Positions 1-5,585 of a DNA stretch of 8,790 bases are shown here, in pieces; the stretch's first letter is position 1; each line of letters starts with the position of its first letter. Position numbers and translations under genes: made by a program. The stretch covers positions 1 through 8,790 of the forward strand of contig JAUVMS010000105.1 of assembly GCA_030600135.1 (NCBI GenBank), given 5' to 3'. Below the pieces are notes generated by a model that saw only the letters and a list, made by a program, of their open reading frames with translations, was not told the DNA's origin and ran no database searches. This DNA comes from Hyphomicrobiales bacterium. GTDB taxonomy: Bacteria; Pseudomonadota; Alphaproteobacteria; Rhizobiales; JAUVMS01.

Positions 1-211
1 CAAGCTGATCGCCGCGCTCGCCCAGATGGCGATCGAGACAATTGTAGCACGTGTTGCACTCGCCACCCGCGAACCAACGCCCGTACTGGCCGGAGTAGGG
101 ATCAAAAACCTTGTCCCATGGCTTGTACCAATCAATCTCTTTCGCCGCCTCGCCCCAAAAAGCCTCCGGATCCCGCTTCCAATAATCATAGACCTCATGA
201 TAGCGGCTCAT
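1..211 (-). CDS. prpE: Propionyl-CoA synthetase (PrpE-type), N-terminal part, cut by the window edge
   Basis: The minus strand reads open from an ATG at 209-211 to the left edge, giving 70 complete codons. The protein begins MSRYHEVYDYWKRDPEAFW and continues with IDWYKPWDKV, FDPYSGQYGRWFAGG and NTCYNCLDRHL. This is the N-terminal cap (ACAS_N-type) that precedes the adenylating domain in acetyl- and propionyl-CoA synthetases; the YKPWDKV and NTCYN-LDRH wording fits the PrpE branch best. Such enzymes convert propionate, ATP and CoA to propionyl-CoA, AMP and PPi in the cytoplasm. The start is supported by a purine-rich SD (GGGAGGAG on the minus strand, about 7 nt upstream). The gene is divergent from the acyl-CoA synthetase at 438. 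The catalytic motifs lie outside the window, so acetyl-CoA or another short-chain synthetase cannot be fully excluded. Confidence 0.88.
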   Translation of the reverse strand, partial: MSRYHEVYDYWKRDPEAFWGEAAKEIDWYKPWDKVFDPYSGQYGRWFAGGECNTCYNCLDRHLGERGDQL

Positions 212-318
212 ACGCGCCTCCTCCCTCTTGTGCCAACATCCGAGCGGCCCAAGAACCGAACTCTGGACATGAAAAGAGCATGGATGCGCACGCCCGGCAA
301 TTAGCAAGGAGACGAAGA

Positions 319-438
319 GTGACGGACACAGCGCGCGGCGCGTTGCCGCTCCTGCGTCAATGGTCTAGCCTGTTGGAAGTGCGCCTGAGTGAAACCCACA
401 ACGCCGGGCATTGTGGTCAAAACAGACGGTTGGATTGA
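319..438 (+). CDS. Possible 39-residue leader ORF overlapping the acyl-CoA synthetase start
   Basis: A GTG at 319-321 sits 7 nt after a textbook SD, AAGGAG (306-311). It opens a frame of 39 codons (VTDTARGALPLLRQWSSLLE and so on) ending in TGA at 436-438. That stop overlaps the ATG of the downstream acyl-CoA synthetase by one base (TGATG), the usual arrangement for translational coupling. The synthetase ATG itself has no convincing SD, which makes the leader reading more attractive. The peptide has no domain, signal peptide or membrane segment that I recognise, and its composition does not settle whether it is a real product. Alternatives are a chance ORF, or a synthetase that starts at the TTG at 411. 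Seen: SD, frame and overlap. Inferred: coupling. Confidence 0.35.
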   Translation: MTDTARGALPLLRQWSSLLEVRLSETHNAGHCGQNRRLD

Positions 439-2072
439 TGACAGCGAACGTTTACGAGCAACACCTCGACAAGACACCAGCAAACTATCAACCGCTGACA
501 CCGCTCACACTGCTCGCACGCGCCGCTGCCACATTTCCGGATCACCCGGCCGTCGTCCACGGGGCAAGCCGCGCCAACTATGCAACGCTCTATGCCCGAT
601 CGCGCAAGCTGGCCGGCGCGCTCGCCCGTCGCGGCATTGCCAAAGGCGACACCGTAAGCGTGATGCTCTCCAACACACCACCCATGCTCGAGGCGCACTA
701 CGGCGTGCCCATGACCGGCGCCGTCTTGCACAGCATGAACACCCGCCTCGACGCTCAAATCATCGCCTTTCAGCTCGACCACGCCGAAAGCAAGGTCCTG
801 ATCACCGATCGCGAGTTTGCCCCGACAATCAAACAGGCCCTCGCCATCGCCATCGCCAAGGTTCGCCCCACCATCATCGACTTCGACGATCTCGAATTCC
901 CGCAAACCGGCGAACGCCTGGGTGATATCGACTACGAGGCCTTTGTCGCAGGGGGCGATCCAGAATTTGCCTGGCGCATGCCCGACGACGAATGGGACGC
1001 CATCTCACTCAACTATACCTCCGGCACGACCGGCAACCCCAAAGGCGTCGTCTGCCACCATCGCGGCGCCTACCTCATGTGCTATTCCAATGTCGCCGCC
1101 GCGCAGATTAGGCAACATCCCGTCTACTTGTGGACCCTTCCCATGTTCCACTGCAACGGCTGGTGCTTTCCCTGGACGATCTCGACGGTCGCCGGCACCC
1201 ACGTGTGCCTGAGGTGGGTGCGCGCCGACACCATGTACAATGCCATTGCCGACATCGGCGTGACGCACATGTGCGGCGCCCCCATCGTCATGTCGACGCT
1301 CCTGAACGCCCCGGCCGAGGACAAGCGCCCATTGCCTCACACCGTCGAGTTTATCACCGCCGCCGCCCCACCGCCCGAGGCGGTTCTTGCCGCCATGGCC
1401 GACGCCGACTTCAACGTGACCCATGTTTATGGTCTGACGGAAACTTATGGCCCCTCGGTGGTCAACGAGTGGAAGGATGCCTGGAGCGAACTCCCGGCAA
1501 TTGAACAGGCCGTCAAGAAAGCGCGGCAAGGGGTTCGCTATACAGCGCTCGAGGATTTGACCGTAATGGACCCGCAAACCATGACGAAGGTGCCAGCCGA
1601 TGGTGAAACCATTGGCGAGGTCATGTTTCGCGGCAATATCGTCATGAAGGGCTATCTGAAGAACCAATTGGCAACCGAAGAATCATTTTCTGGCGGCTGG
1701 TTTCACTCCGGCGACCTCGGCGTCATGCATCCCGATGGCTACATCCAGCTCAAGGATCGTTCAAAGGACATCATCATCTCGGGCGGCGAGAACATCTCCT
1801 CGATCGAGATCGAGGACGTGCTCTATAAGCACCCGGCGGTGGATGCCGTTGCCGTCGTTGCCAAGGCGGACGACAAATGGGGCGAGACCCCATGCGCCTT
1901 CATCGAATTGAAACCGGGGGCCAACGCCACGGCCGAGGATATTATCGACTACTGCCGCCAGCACCTCGCCCATTTCAAATGCCCACGCCATGTCGCCTTC
2001 GCGACAATTCCAAAGACATCGACTGGAAAAATCCAAAAGTTCAAACTGCGCGAGATGGCCAAAACGGTTTAG
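438..2072 (+). CDS. AMP-forming acyl-CoA synthetase (fatty-acid/DmdB-like ligase)
   Basis: This 544-residue cytoplasmic enzyme of the ANL adenylating superfamily activates a carboxylic acid with ATP to an acyl-AMP and then transfers it to CoA. Visible core motifs in order are: the phosphate-binding loop YTSGTTGNPKGV (about 193-204); YGLTETYGP (331-339), which contacts adenine and substrate; SGDLGVMHPDG with the ribose-binding Asp at about 426; KDRSKDIIISGGENIS at the hinge; and PKTSTGKIQKFKLR, whose Lys531 is the expected catalytic lysine. Length and motif order are those of a complete enzyme. I chose the ATG at 438 over the in-frame TTG at 411 because MTANVYEQHL looks like the family N-terminus and because of the TGATG overlap with the leader ORF. 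The acid substrate cannot be read from sequence; medium-chain or 3-methylmercaptopropionate-type ligases are the nearest relatives by impression. Confidence 0.93.
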   Translation: MTANVYEQHLDKTPANYQPLTPLTLLARAAATFPDHPAVVHGASRANYATLYARSRKLAGALARRGIAKGDTVSVMLSNTPPMLEAHYGVPMTGAVLHSMNTRLDAQIIAFQLDHAESKVLITDREFAPTIKQALAIAIAKVRPTIIDFDDLEFPQTGERLGDIDYEAFVAGGDPEFAWRMPDDEWDAISLNYTSGTTGNPKGVVCHHRGAYLMCYSNVAAAQIRQHPVYLWTLPMFHCNGWCFPWTISTVAGTHVCLRWVRADTMYNAIADIGVTHMCGAPIVMSTLLNAPAEDKRPLPHTVEFITAAAPPPEAVLAAMADADFNVTHVYGLTETYGPSVVNEWKDAWSELPAIEQAVKKARQGVRYTALEDLTVMDPQTMTKVPADGETIGEVMFRGNIVMKGYLKNQLATEESFSGGWFHSGDLGVMHPDGYIQLKDRSKDIIISGGENISSIEIEDVLYKHPAVDAVAVVAKADDKWGETPCAFIELKPGANATAEDIIDYCRQHLAHFKCPRHVAFATIPKTSTGKIQKFKLREMAKTV

Positions 2073-2074
2073 CC

Positions 2075-2100
2075 TGCACGTTCCACAACCTTGTGGTGCA
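2075..2100 (+). terminator. Weak hairpin just after the acyl-CoA synthetase
   Basis: CCACAA (2083-2088) and TTGTGG (2091-2096) are perfect complements and can fold with a 4-nt loop (ACCT). Flanking TGCA copies at 2075-2078 and 2097-2100 could pair past an asymmetric bulge. It begins three bases after the stop codon, but no T-run follows, so it is at best a weak or Rho-assisted 3' end. Confidence 0.3.
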
Positions 2101-2334
2101 TACTTGGATTGCGGAGCGAAGGGCGCCATGACGATTGACTTGGTTTACCCTGCCGATAGCTGCCAATGGGCAGTCTCAAGACAGCACACAGAGTAACGAC
2201 CGCCTAACCAATAACAAGAAAACACAATCACCATGGCCTCAATTCGAAGAAGACGAGGCAAATCGCCGTTCTTCAAATGGGAGTACCACGGAATTCTTTG
2301 GCAAGAAGGTCACTGTCTACAATATTCAGCCCGC

Positions 2335-2352
2335 AGCGGATCGTGATCCGCT
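2335..2352. repeat. 18-nt palindrome (operator or hairpin)
   Basis: AGCGGATC (2335-2342) and GATCCGCT (2345-2352) are exact reverse complements separated by GT. As RNA this gives a 7-bp stem with a CGTG loop; as DNA it is a compact dyad. No T-run follows on either strand. The role is unknown. Confidence 0.4.
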
Positions 2353-2379
2353 CCGAATCATTAAGCAATTTCTCCAAGT

Positions 2380-2411
2380 AAAAAAGCGCCACCTCTTGTG
2401 GTAGTGACGCT
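2380..2411 (-). terminator. Intrinsic terminator of the minus-strand YdcH gene
   Basis: On the minus strand, AGCGTCAC (2411-2404) pairs with GTGGCGCT (2392-2385) over 8 bp with one G-U pair and an 11-nt loop. Six T residues (2385-2380) follow at once. This is the standard Rho-independent form, and it lies 27 nt past the stop codon of the gene at 2439-2615. On the plus strand only the weak T-run CTACTTTTC follows, so it is mainly a minus-strand terminator. Confidence 0.75.
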
Positions 2412-2438
2412 CTACTTTTCTGAATTAATTTGGAATTT

Positions 2439-2615
2439 CTAATGTATTGGTTCCGATTTTATCCGTGCAATCTCATCTTTTAATCTAAGTTTTTGACGTT
2501 TTAGCTCTTGTATCTTAAGGTCGTCAGCATATGGTCTCGACATTTCCTCTTCAATTCTGCGATCTAACTGCCGATGCTTATCAGTGAGTTCGCTGAGGTG
2601 AGCTTCAACCGCCAT
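2439..2615 (-). CDS. YdcH/DUF465 family small protein (AT-rich copy)
   Basis: This 58-residue gene starts at the ATG at 2613-2615, behind a strong SD (GGAGGA, about 5 nt spacing), and ends in TAG at 2439-2441. The protein reads MAVEAHLSELTDKHRQLDRR, then an acidic linker and LKIQELKRQKLRLKDEIARI. The pattern is the YdcH/DUF465 one: a helix with L-x-x-KHR-x-LD-x-x-I, a turn containing D, then a basic LK-x-x-KL-x-LKDEI helix, expected to form an antiparallel coiled-coil hairpin. The family's biochemical role is not established. The typical C-terminal ending seen in the other copy (LLPDIIA) is missing here. GC is about 41% with AGA, TTA, CTA and ATA codons, unlike the neighbours. The gene is head to head with the second YdcH gene at 2791, and has its own promoter and terminator. 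Confidence 0.85.
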   Translation of the reverse strand: MAVEAHLSELTDKHRQLDRRIEEEMSRPYADDLKIQELKRQKLRLKDEIARIKSEPIH

Positions 2616-2647
2616 AAGATCCTCCGTGCTTGCCTCAAAGCACGCAA

Positions 2648-2676
2648 ATTCTGTCAGATTAGTCGTCTATTGTCCA
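2648..2676 (-). promoter_or_regulatory. Sigma-70-type promoter for the minus-strand YdcH gene
   Basis: Reading the minus strand, TGGACA (2676-2671; 5 of 6 to TTGACA) is followed after exactly 17 nt by CAGAAT (2653-2648; 4 of 6 to TATAAT). Transcription would begin near 2641, about 25 nt before the ATG, which leaves room for the SD. The -35 box overlaps the left arm of the inverted repeat at 2672-2699. Confidence 0.5.
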
Positions 2677-2699
2677 TGACACAGCCATAGTGTGTGGAC
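2672..2699. repeat. Imperfect inverted repeat between divergent YdcH promoters (operator candidate)
   Basis: GTCCA (2672-2676) and TGGAC (2695-2699) are exact complements. Inside them, ACAC (2679-2682) pairs with GTGT (2690-2693), with a one-base asymmetry between the arms. The dyad covers the -35 box of the minus-strand YdcH promoter and lies 20 nt before the -35 box of the plus-strand one, a suitable place for a shared regulator. No known operator consensus was recognised. Confidence 0.4.
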
Positions 2700-2718
2700 G
2701 TCTGATTCCCAGCGAAAC

Positions 2719-2747
2719 TTGCTTCCAGCACAATTCGCCGCGATAAT
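2719..2747 (+). promoter_or_regulatory. Sigma-70-type promoter for the plus-strand YdcH gene
   Basis: TTGCTT (2719-2724, preceded by C as in the alphaproteobacterial CTTG pattern) is followed after 17 nt by GATAAT (2742-2747; 5 of 6 to TATAAT). The predicted start near 2754 leaves a leader of about 37 nt before the ATG at 2791. The -10 box is good and the -35 box is only moderate. Confidence 0.5.
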
Positions 2748-2790
2748 TCGCCATCAGCTGAATAGATGCAGGTTACGCCGGAACCATGGA

Positions 2791-2997
2791 ATGACATCGG
2801 AAACGGAGACAGAACAACACGAGCGCCTTGCCCGTCTGCGCCAGGAACATCGCGACCTCGACGGTGCCATAACCGCGCTCGAGGCTGCCAACACCGCCGA
2901 CCAGTTGCAGCTCACCCGCCTCAAGAAGAAGAAGCTGCAACTCAAGGACGAGATCACTGCCCTCGAGGACAAGCTGCTGCCTGATATTATCGCCTGA
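2791..2997 (+). CDS. YdcH/DUF465 family small protein (GC-rich copy)
   Basis: This 68-residue protein starts MTSETETEQHERLARLRQEH and continues RDLDGAITALE, DQLQLTRLKKKKLQLKDEI and LEDKLLPDIIA. This is the full family pattern: a first helix with EHRDLD, a D-containing turn, a strongly basic second helix, and the acidic-hydrophobic PDIIA ending. The expected fold is a helical hairpin or coiled coil, cytoplasmic; the family's molecular function is not established. The ATG at 2791 is the only sensible start, since an earlier ATG at 2786 is out of frame and stops after two codons. The SD is weak (GGA about 9 nt upstream). It lies upstream of purE, a neighbourhood I associate with alphaproteobacteria. 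Compared with the minus-strand copy it is GC-rich and ten residues longer. Confidence 0.88.
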   Translation: MTSETETEQHERLARLRQEHRDLDGAITALEAANTADQLQLTRLKKKKLQLKDEITALEDKLLPDIIA

Positions 2998-3006
2998 CAG
3001 CAAGAT

Positions 3007-3159
3007 TTGTATTCTCAACGGCTGTTCTGCATTGCTGCGACGCGGTATCGGGATTGGTTGCGACGCGGTGCCGATGACGCGGCAATGGCGTTTGCCGCCG
3101 AAAAGCTGCGGTTCACGCCGACGCCAGTTGCACTTGCGAATTTCGGCCGCTTCCTATAA
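3007..3159 (+). CDS. Possible short ORF in frame after the YdcH stop
   Basis: Directly after the YdcH TGA (2995-2997), the same frame stays open for 53 codons to a TAA at 3157-3159. The only early start is TTG at 3007, giving 50 residues with no clear SD. The text is protein-like (RYRDWLRRGADDAAMAFAAE, then KLRFTPTPVALANFGRF) and third positions are moderately GC-rich. The frame ends inside the purE -10 box. It may be a small protein, a read-through extension, the eroded tail of a former gene, or chance. Confidence 0.2.
   Translation: MYSQRLFCIAATRYRDWLRRGADDAAMAFAAEKLRFTPTPVALANFGRFL
3036..3069. repeat. 11-bp direct repeat, 23-bp period
   Basis: TGCGACGCGGT occurs at 3036-3046 and again at 3059-3069, in the gap between the YdcH gene and the purE promoter. 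With only two copies, this could be a small local duplication or a pair of binding sites. Confidence 0.4.
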
Positions 3160-3160
3160 T
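3133..3160 (+). promoter_or_regulatory. Promoter of purEK with a perfect TATAAT
   Basis: TATAAT at 3155-3160 matches the sigma-70 -10 consensus fully. Upstream lies CTTGCGA (3133-3139). Counting TTGCGA as the -35 gives a 15-nt spacer and counting CTTGCG gives 16, slightly short. Transcription would start near 3167, leaving about 52 nt of leader before the purE ATG. Confidence 0.55.
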
Positions 3161-3218
3161 CGCCGTTTCTTTCTAATCGGCGCATCTTGGGTTGAGCCTA
3201 GAACGACGGAATTTTGAG

Positions 3219-3716
3219 ATGGCGGGGGCAGCACCCAAAGTCGGAATCATCATGGGCAGCCAATCGGACTGGCCGACGATGCGCTATGCATGCGACTTGT
3301 TGGATGAGCTCAAAGTTGCCCATGAAGCCAGGATCGTCTCCGCGCACCGCACCCCGGACCGCCTCTATGAGTATGCCCGAACCGCCAGGGAACGTGGGCT
3401 CGAGGTCATTATCGCTGGGGCCGGAGGGGCGGCACACCTGCCGGGTATGACCGCCGCCATGACCACCCTGCCGGTTCTCGGCGTACCCATGGAGAGCCAA
3501 GCCTTGTCGGGCCAAGACAGTTTGCTGTCGATCGTCCAGATGCCCGCGGGCGTCCCCGTCGGCACGCTTGCGATCGGCCGGGCTGGTTCCAAGAACGCCG
3601 CCCTGCTGGCGGCGCAAATTCTCGCGCTTTCCGACCGCAAGCTCGAGGCGCGATTGTCTCGTTGGCGCGCCGAGCAGACCGCTGCCGTCGCCGACACTCC
3701 GCAAGACGGCACTTGA
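3219..3716 (+). CDS. purE: N5-carboxyaminoimidazole ribonucleotide mutase
   Basis: This 165-residue cytoplasmic enzyme of de novo purine synthesis moves the carboxylate of N5-CAIR to carbon 4, giving CAIR. All class I PurE signatures are present: GSQSDW (13-18) for phosphate binding; SAHRTP (41-46), whose His43 corresponds to the catalytic His45 of the E. coli enzyme; GAGGAAHLPGM (67-77); LGVPM; the DSLLSIVQMPAGVPVGTLAIG segment over the active site; and AGSKNAALLAAQIL near the end. The length is normal. The ATG at 3219 has an ACGGA SD about 8 nt upstream and is preferred to the in-frame TTG at 3192. purK follows after 11 nt, so the two steps are made from one transcript. The promoter at 3133-3160 is the likely start of that transcript. 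Confidence 0.97.
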   Translation: MAGAAPKVGIIMGSQSDWPTMRYACDLLDELKVAHEARIVSAHRTPDRLYEYARTARERGLEVIIAGAGGAAHLPGMTAAMTTLPVLGVPMESQALSGQDSLLSIVQMPAGVPVGTLAIGRAGSKNAALLAAQILALSDRKLEARLSRWRAEQTAAVADTPQDGT

Positions 3717-3727
3717 GACAGCATCAG

Positions 3728-4819
3728 ATGACGACGCATGAGCCGCTCCCGCCGGGCAGCACCATCGCCATTCTTGGTGGTGGCCAACTGGGTCGCATGC
3801 TGGCGGTGGCCGCCGCCAGACTGGGATTACGCACTCGCGTCCTTTCGGATCGACCCGATGATCCGGCTTTCACCGTGGCGGCCGAAACCTATCACCACGC
3901 CTTCGACGACGATGCCGCAATCGCCCGCTTCGCGACAGGTGCCGACGTCGTGACCTACGAGTTTGAGAACGTACCGCTCTCCGCCATCGACGTTGCCTTG
4001 AAGCATGCACCCGTGCACCCCGGCCGCCGCCCCCTTGCGATCACGCAGGACCGCCTGGCCGAGCGCAAATTTCTTCATGATTGCGACATTCCCGTTGCCC
4101 CCTACGTCGCCGTCGATTCGTTGCAAGACCTGGCGCAGCACGCCTCGAAGGTGGCGCTTCCGGCGATCCTCAAGACCCGACGCTTCGGCTATGACGGCAA
4201 GGGACAAACGTCCGTCAACGACGCCGCCGATCTACCGGCGGCTTGGGCGGCGATTGCCGCGCAGCCCGCAATCCTCGAGCGCCGCATCAACTTCGAACGC
4301 GAACTCTCAATCATCGCCGTGCGCGGACTTGATGGTGCGACGGTTTTCTACGACCTAACTGAAAATCATCATGCCGACCACGTCCTTCGCACCTCGACGG
4401 TACCGGCCCGAGCGCCAGATTCTGTTGAACGAGCCGCCCGACGGATCGCTGAGCGCATCGTTGCCGAACTTGACTACGTTGGCACCATCGCGATCGAGTT
4501 TTTCCTAGTCAATAAGTGGGGCGAAAACACTTTGCTTGTCAATGAGATAGCCCCGCGCGTTCACAACAGCGGCCACTGGACCCTCGACGCCGCCCACGTC
4601 GACCAGTTCGAGAATCACGTGCGCGCCATTGCCGGCTGGCCGCTCGGCGACACCGCGCGTCATTCAAACGCAGTCATGACCAATCTCATCGGCGAGGAGG
4701 TCCAAACTTGGCAAAGGCTGGCCGACAAGCCAGCGACGTGCCTGCACATCTATGGCAAACGCACAGCCAGGCCGGGCCGCAAAATGGCCCATGTCACGAC
4801 CCTCTCACCTATGACTTGA
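3728..4819 (+). CDS. purK: N5-carboxyaminoimidazole ribonucleotide synthetase (ATP-grasp)
   Basis: This 363-residue enzyme uses ATP and bicarbonate to carboxylate AIR to N5-CAIR, the substrate of the neighbouring PurE. It shows the N-terminal ILGGGQLGRML (15-25) of the pre-ATP-grasp fold; YEFENVP (77-83); the ITQDRLAERKFL segment; the ATP-binding KTRRFGYDGKGQ (149-160); the FERELSIIAVRG strand; and NEIAPRVHNSGHWT (272-285), carrying the metal-binding acidic residue and Asn and the PurK signature. These are followed by DQFENHVRAIAGWPLG and the usual C-terminal GRKMAHVT. Nothing essential is missing. The ATG at 3728 is chosen because the glycine-rich loop then falls at the normal distance; the SD is weak (GAGA), consistent with translation following on from purE. 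Confidence 0.97.
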   Translation: MTTHEPLPPGSTIAILGGGQLGRMLAVAAARLGLRTRVLSDRPDDPAFTVAAETYHHAFDDDAAIARFATGADVVTYEFENVPLSAIDVALKHAPVHPGRRPLAITQDRLAERKFLHDCDIPVAPYVAVDSLQDLAQHASKVALPAILKTRRFGYDGKGQTSVNDAADLPAAWAAIAAQPAILERRINFERELSIIAVRGLDGATVFYDLTENHHADHVLRTSTVPARAPDSVERAARRIAERIVAELDYVGTIAIEFFLVNKWGENTLLVNEIAPRVHNSGHWTLDAAHVDQFENHVRAIAGWPLGDTARHSNAVMTNLIGEEVQTWQRLADKPATCLHIYGKRTARPGRKMAHVTTLSPMT

Positions 4820-4985
4820 CATAATGCTCCAAAGGCCGGCGAAACTGGACAAATTGAGGCTTTCTTGCTAAGTACTTCAGCAAATCTGCGGGGTCTGGCA
4901 GGATATTGCGCCTAGTAATGGGCACGATCCCGCAGCTCCAGCCACGTATGACTATTCACGCAAACCTGGATGAGGATAAAGACGC

Positions 4986-5213
4986 GTGCAGGTACTCGTT
5001 CGCGATAACAATGTCGACCAAGCGCTCAAGGCGCTGAAAAAGAAGATGCAACGCGAAGGCATCTTCCGTGAGATGAAGCTTCGAAACTTCTATGAAAAGC
5101 CATCGCAGAAGAGGGCCCGCGAAAAGGCCGAAGCGATACGGCGCGCGCGCAAATTGGCGCGCAAGCGCGCGCAGCGCGAGGGACTGCTTCCCGGGCGTCG
5201 GGGCGGCCGCTGA
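4986..5213 (+). CDS. rpsU: 30S ribosomal protein bS21
   Basis: This 75-residue, very basic protein starts MQVLVRDNNVDQALKALKKK. It carries the bS21 hallmarks: an N-terminal VLVRDNNVDQALK strand and helix, FREMKLRNFYEKPSQKR in the middle, and an Arg/Lys-rich helix (RRARKLARKRAQREG) ending in GRRGGR. It binds the 30S subunit near the anti-SD end of 16S rRNA and helps initiation. The start is GTG at 4986 with a clear SD (GAGGA, 4972-4976; 9-nt spacing). A gap of 166 nt separates it from purK. No strong promoter was seen in the gap, although a near-palindrome (TTGCT 4865-4869 and AGCAA 4879-4883) lies there. A GTG start is odd for a ribosomal protein and may lower expression, but the SD position makes it convincing. 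Confidence 0.95.
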   Translation: MQVLVRDNNVDQALKALKKKMQREGIFREMKLRNFYEKPSQKRAREKAEAIRRARKLARKRAQREGLLPGRRGGR

Positions 5214-5276
5214 CGGGCAACTCCGGATTCTCGCTTCTGATCTCGGCTTTGATCCATGATTGTTTTTGGCTTTGCG

Positions 5277-5312
5277 TCTTGGTCCCAGACCAAGAGCGAG
5301 ACTGTTTCTCGC
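5277..5312 (+). terminator. Two adjacent hairpins downstream of rpsU
   Basis: TCTTGGTC (5277-5284) and GACCAAGA (5288-5295) form a perfect 8-bp stem with a CCA loop. Starting on the very next base, GCGAGA (5296-5301) and TCTCGC (5307-5312) form a 6-bp stem with a 5-nt loop. They lie 63 nt after the rpsU stop. No T-run follows, so this is not a classical intrinsic terminator; a processing or Rho-linked 3' end, or part of a structured RNA, is possible. Confidence 0.4.
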
Positions 5313-5495
5313 CGTGGTTTCGATTGTTCGGCCGGCCATTGTGCGGATTAATTCCAGGCAACCCGATGCGGCAGCACTGCTCCACCGGCCAAGCACCAGG
5401 TTCCGATGCACGTCGATGACGTCATAGCAGCGCCGCCACGAATCAATGTGAGCTTGATCTAAGTCGCATACGGCAGTACTATTTCGCAACTGCAA

Positions 5496-5516
5496 CATTA
5501 CCGCAAAGACGTAATG
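5496..5516. repeat. Short inverted repeat (operator-like)
   Basis: CATTAC (5496-5501) and GTAATG (5511-5516) are exact complements around a 9-nt centre, 70 nt upstream of the small membrane-protein ORF. The spacing suits a dimeric regulator, but arms of 6 bp can arise by chance. Confidence 0.25.
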
Positions 5517-5551
5517 ACGGGTGGCGAACTACCGATGTAAGCATGGCGCGT

Positions 5552-5577
5552 CCATGAACTGTTTGGCTTTCATGGGG
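5552..5577 (+). promoter_or_regulatory. Hairpin overlapping the SD of the membrane microprotein
   Basis: CCATGAA (5552-5558) and TTCATGG (5569-5575) form a 7-bp stem with a 10-nt loop. The 3' arm contains the first half of GGGG (5574-5577), the best SD-like element before the ATG at 5586. Folding would therefore partly hide the ribosome site. Confidence 0.35.
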
Positions 5578-5585
5578 CTGGTACA

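Larger units (their letters stand above)
2073..2438. other. Intergenic stretch with three hairpins, no convincing gene
   Basis: GC falls to about 49% here. An 89-codon frame at 2135-2404 starts at TTG, lacks an SD and looks non-biological. A 37-codon frame at 2233-2346 (starting MASIRRRRGKSPFFKWEYHG) has a protein-like N-terminus faintly resembling integrase starts, but no SD and no continuation. The only structured elements are the hairpins at 2083-2096, 2335-2352 and 2385-2411, listed separately. Confidence 0.5.
5214..5585. other. Non-coding stretch after rpsU
   Basis: There is no convincing gene on either strand. The long minus-strand frame reaching into rpsU is a shadow of rpsU plus open intergenic sequence. 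Elements seen are tandem hairpins at 5277-5312, a dyad CATTAC/GTAATG at 5496-5501 and 5511-5516, and a hairpin at 5552-5575. Confidence 0.5.

Noticed and set aside
1005..1667. 220-codon minus-strand frame inside the acyl-CoA synthetase
   Set aside because: Shadow ORF of the high-GC coding strand; the sense gene has all family motifs.
2233..2346. 37-codon frame beginning MASIRRRRGK that recalls integrase N-termini
   Set aside because: No SD, stops within a palindrome, and no continuation in any frame; not enough to call a mobile-element remnant.
2135..2404. 89-codon plus-strand frame after the acyl-CoA synthetase
   Set aside because: TTG start, no SD, residue mix unlike a folded protein, and it ends inside the stem of the minus-strand terminator.
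3032..3217. 61-codon frame ending one base before the purE ATG
   Set aside because: Runs through the purE promoter and leader, Arg-rich random-looking text, no SD; close apposition to the ATG is probably chance.
4816..4821. Perfect TTGACA at the purK stop
   Set aside because: No -10 box at 16-18 nt downstream; probably chance.
4896..4910. Sigma-54-like TGGCAGG ... TTGC upstream of rpsU
   Set aside because: The GG-to-GC spacing is one base short of that required, and rpsU is not an expected sigma-54 target.
4956..5498. 180-codon minus-strand frame across rpsU
   Set aside because: Mostly antisense to rpsU, whose identity is certain; the remainder shows no motif or SD.
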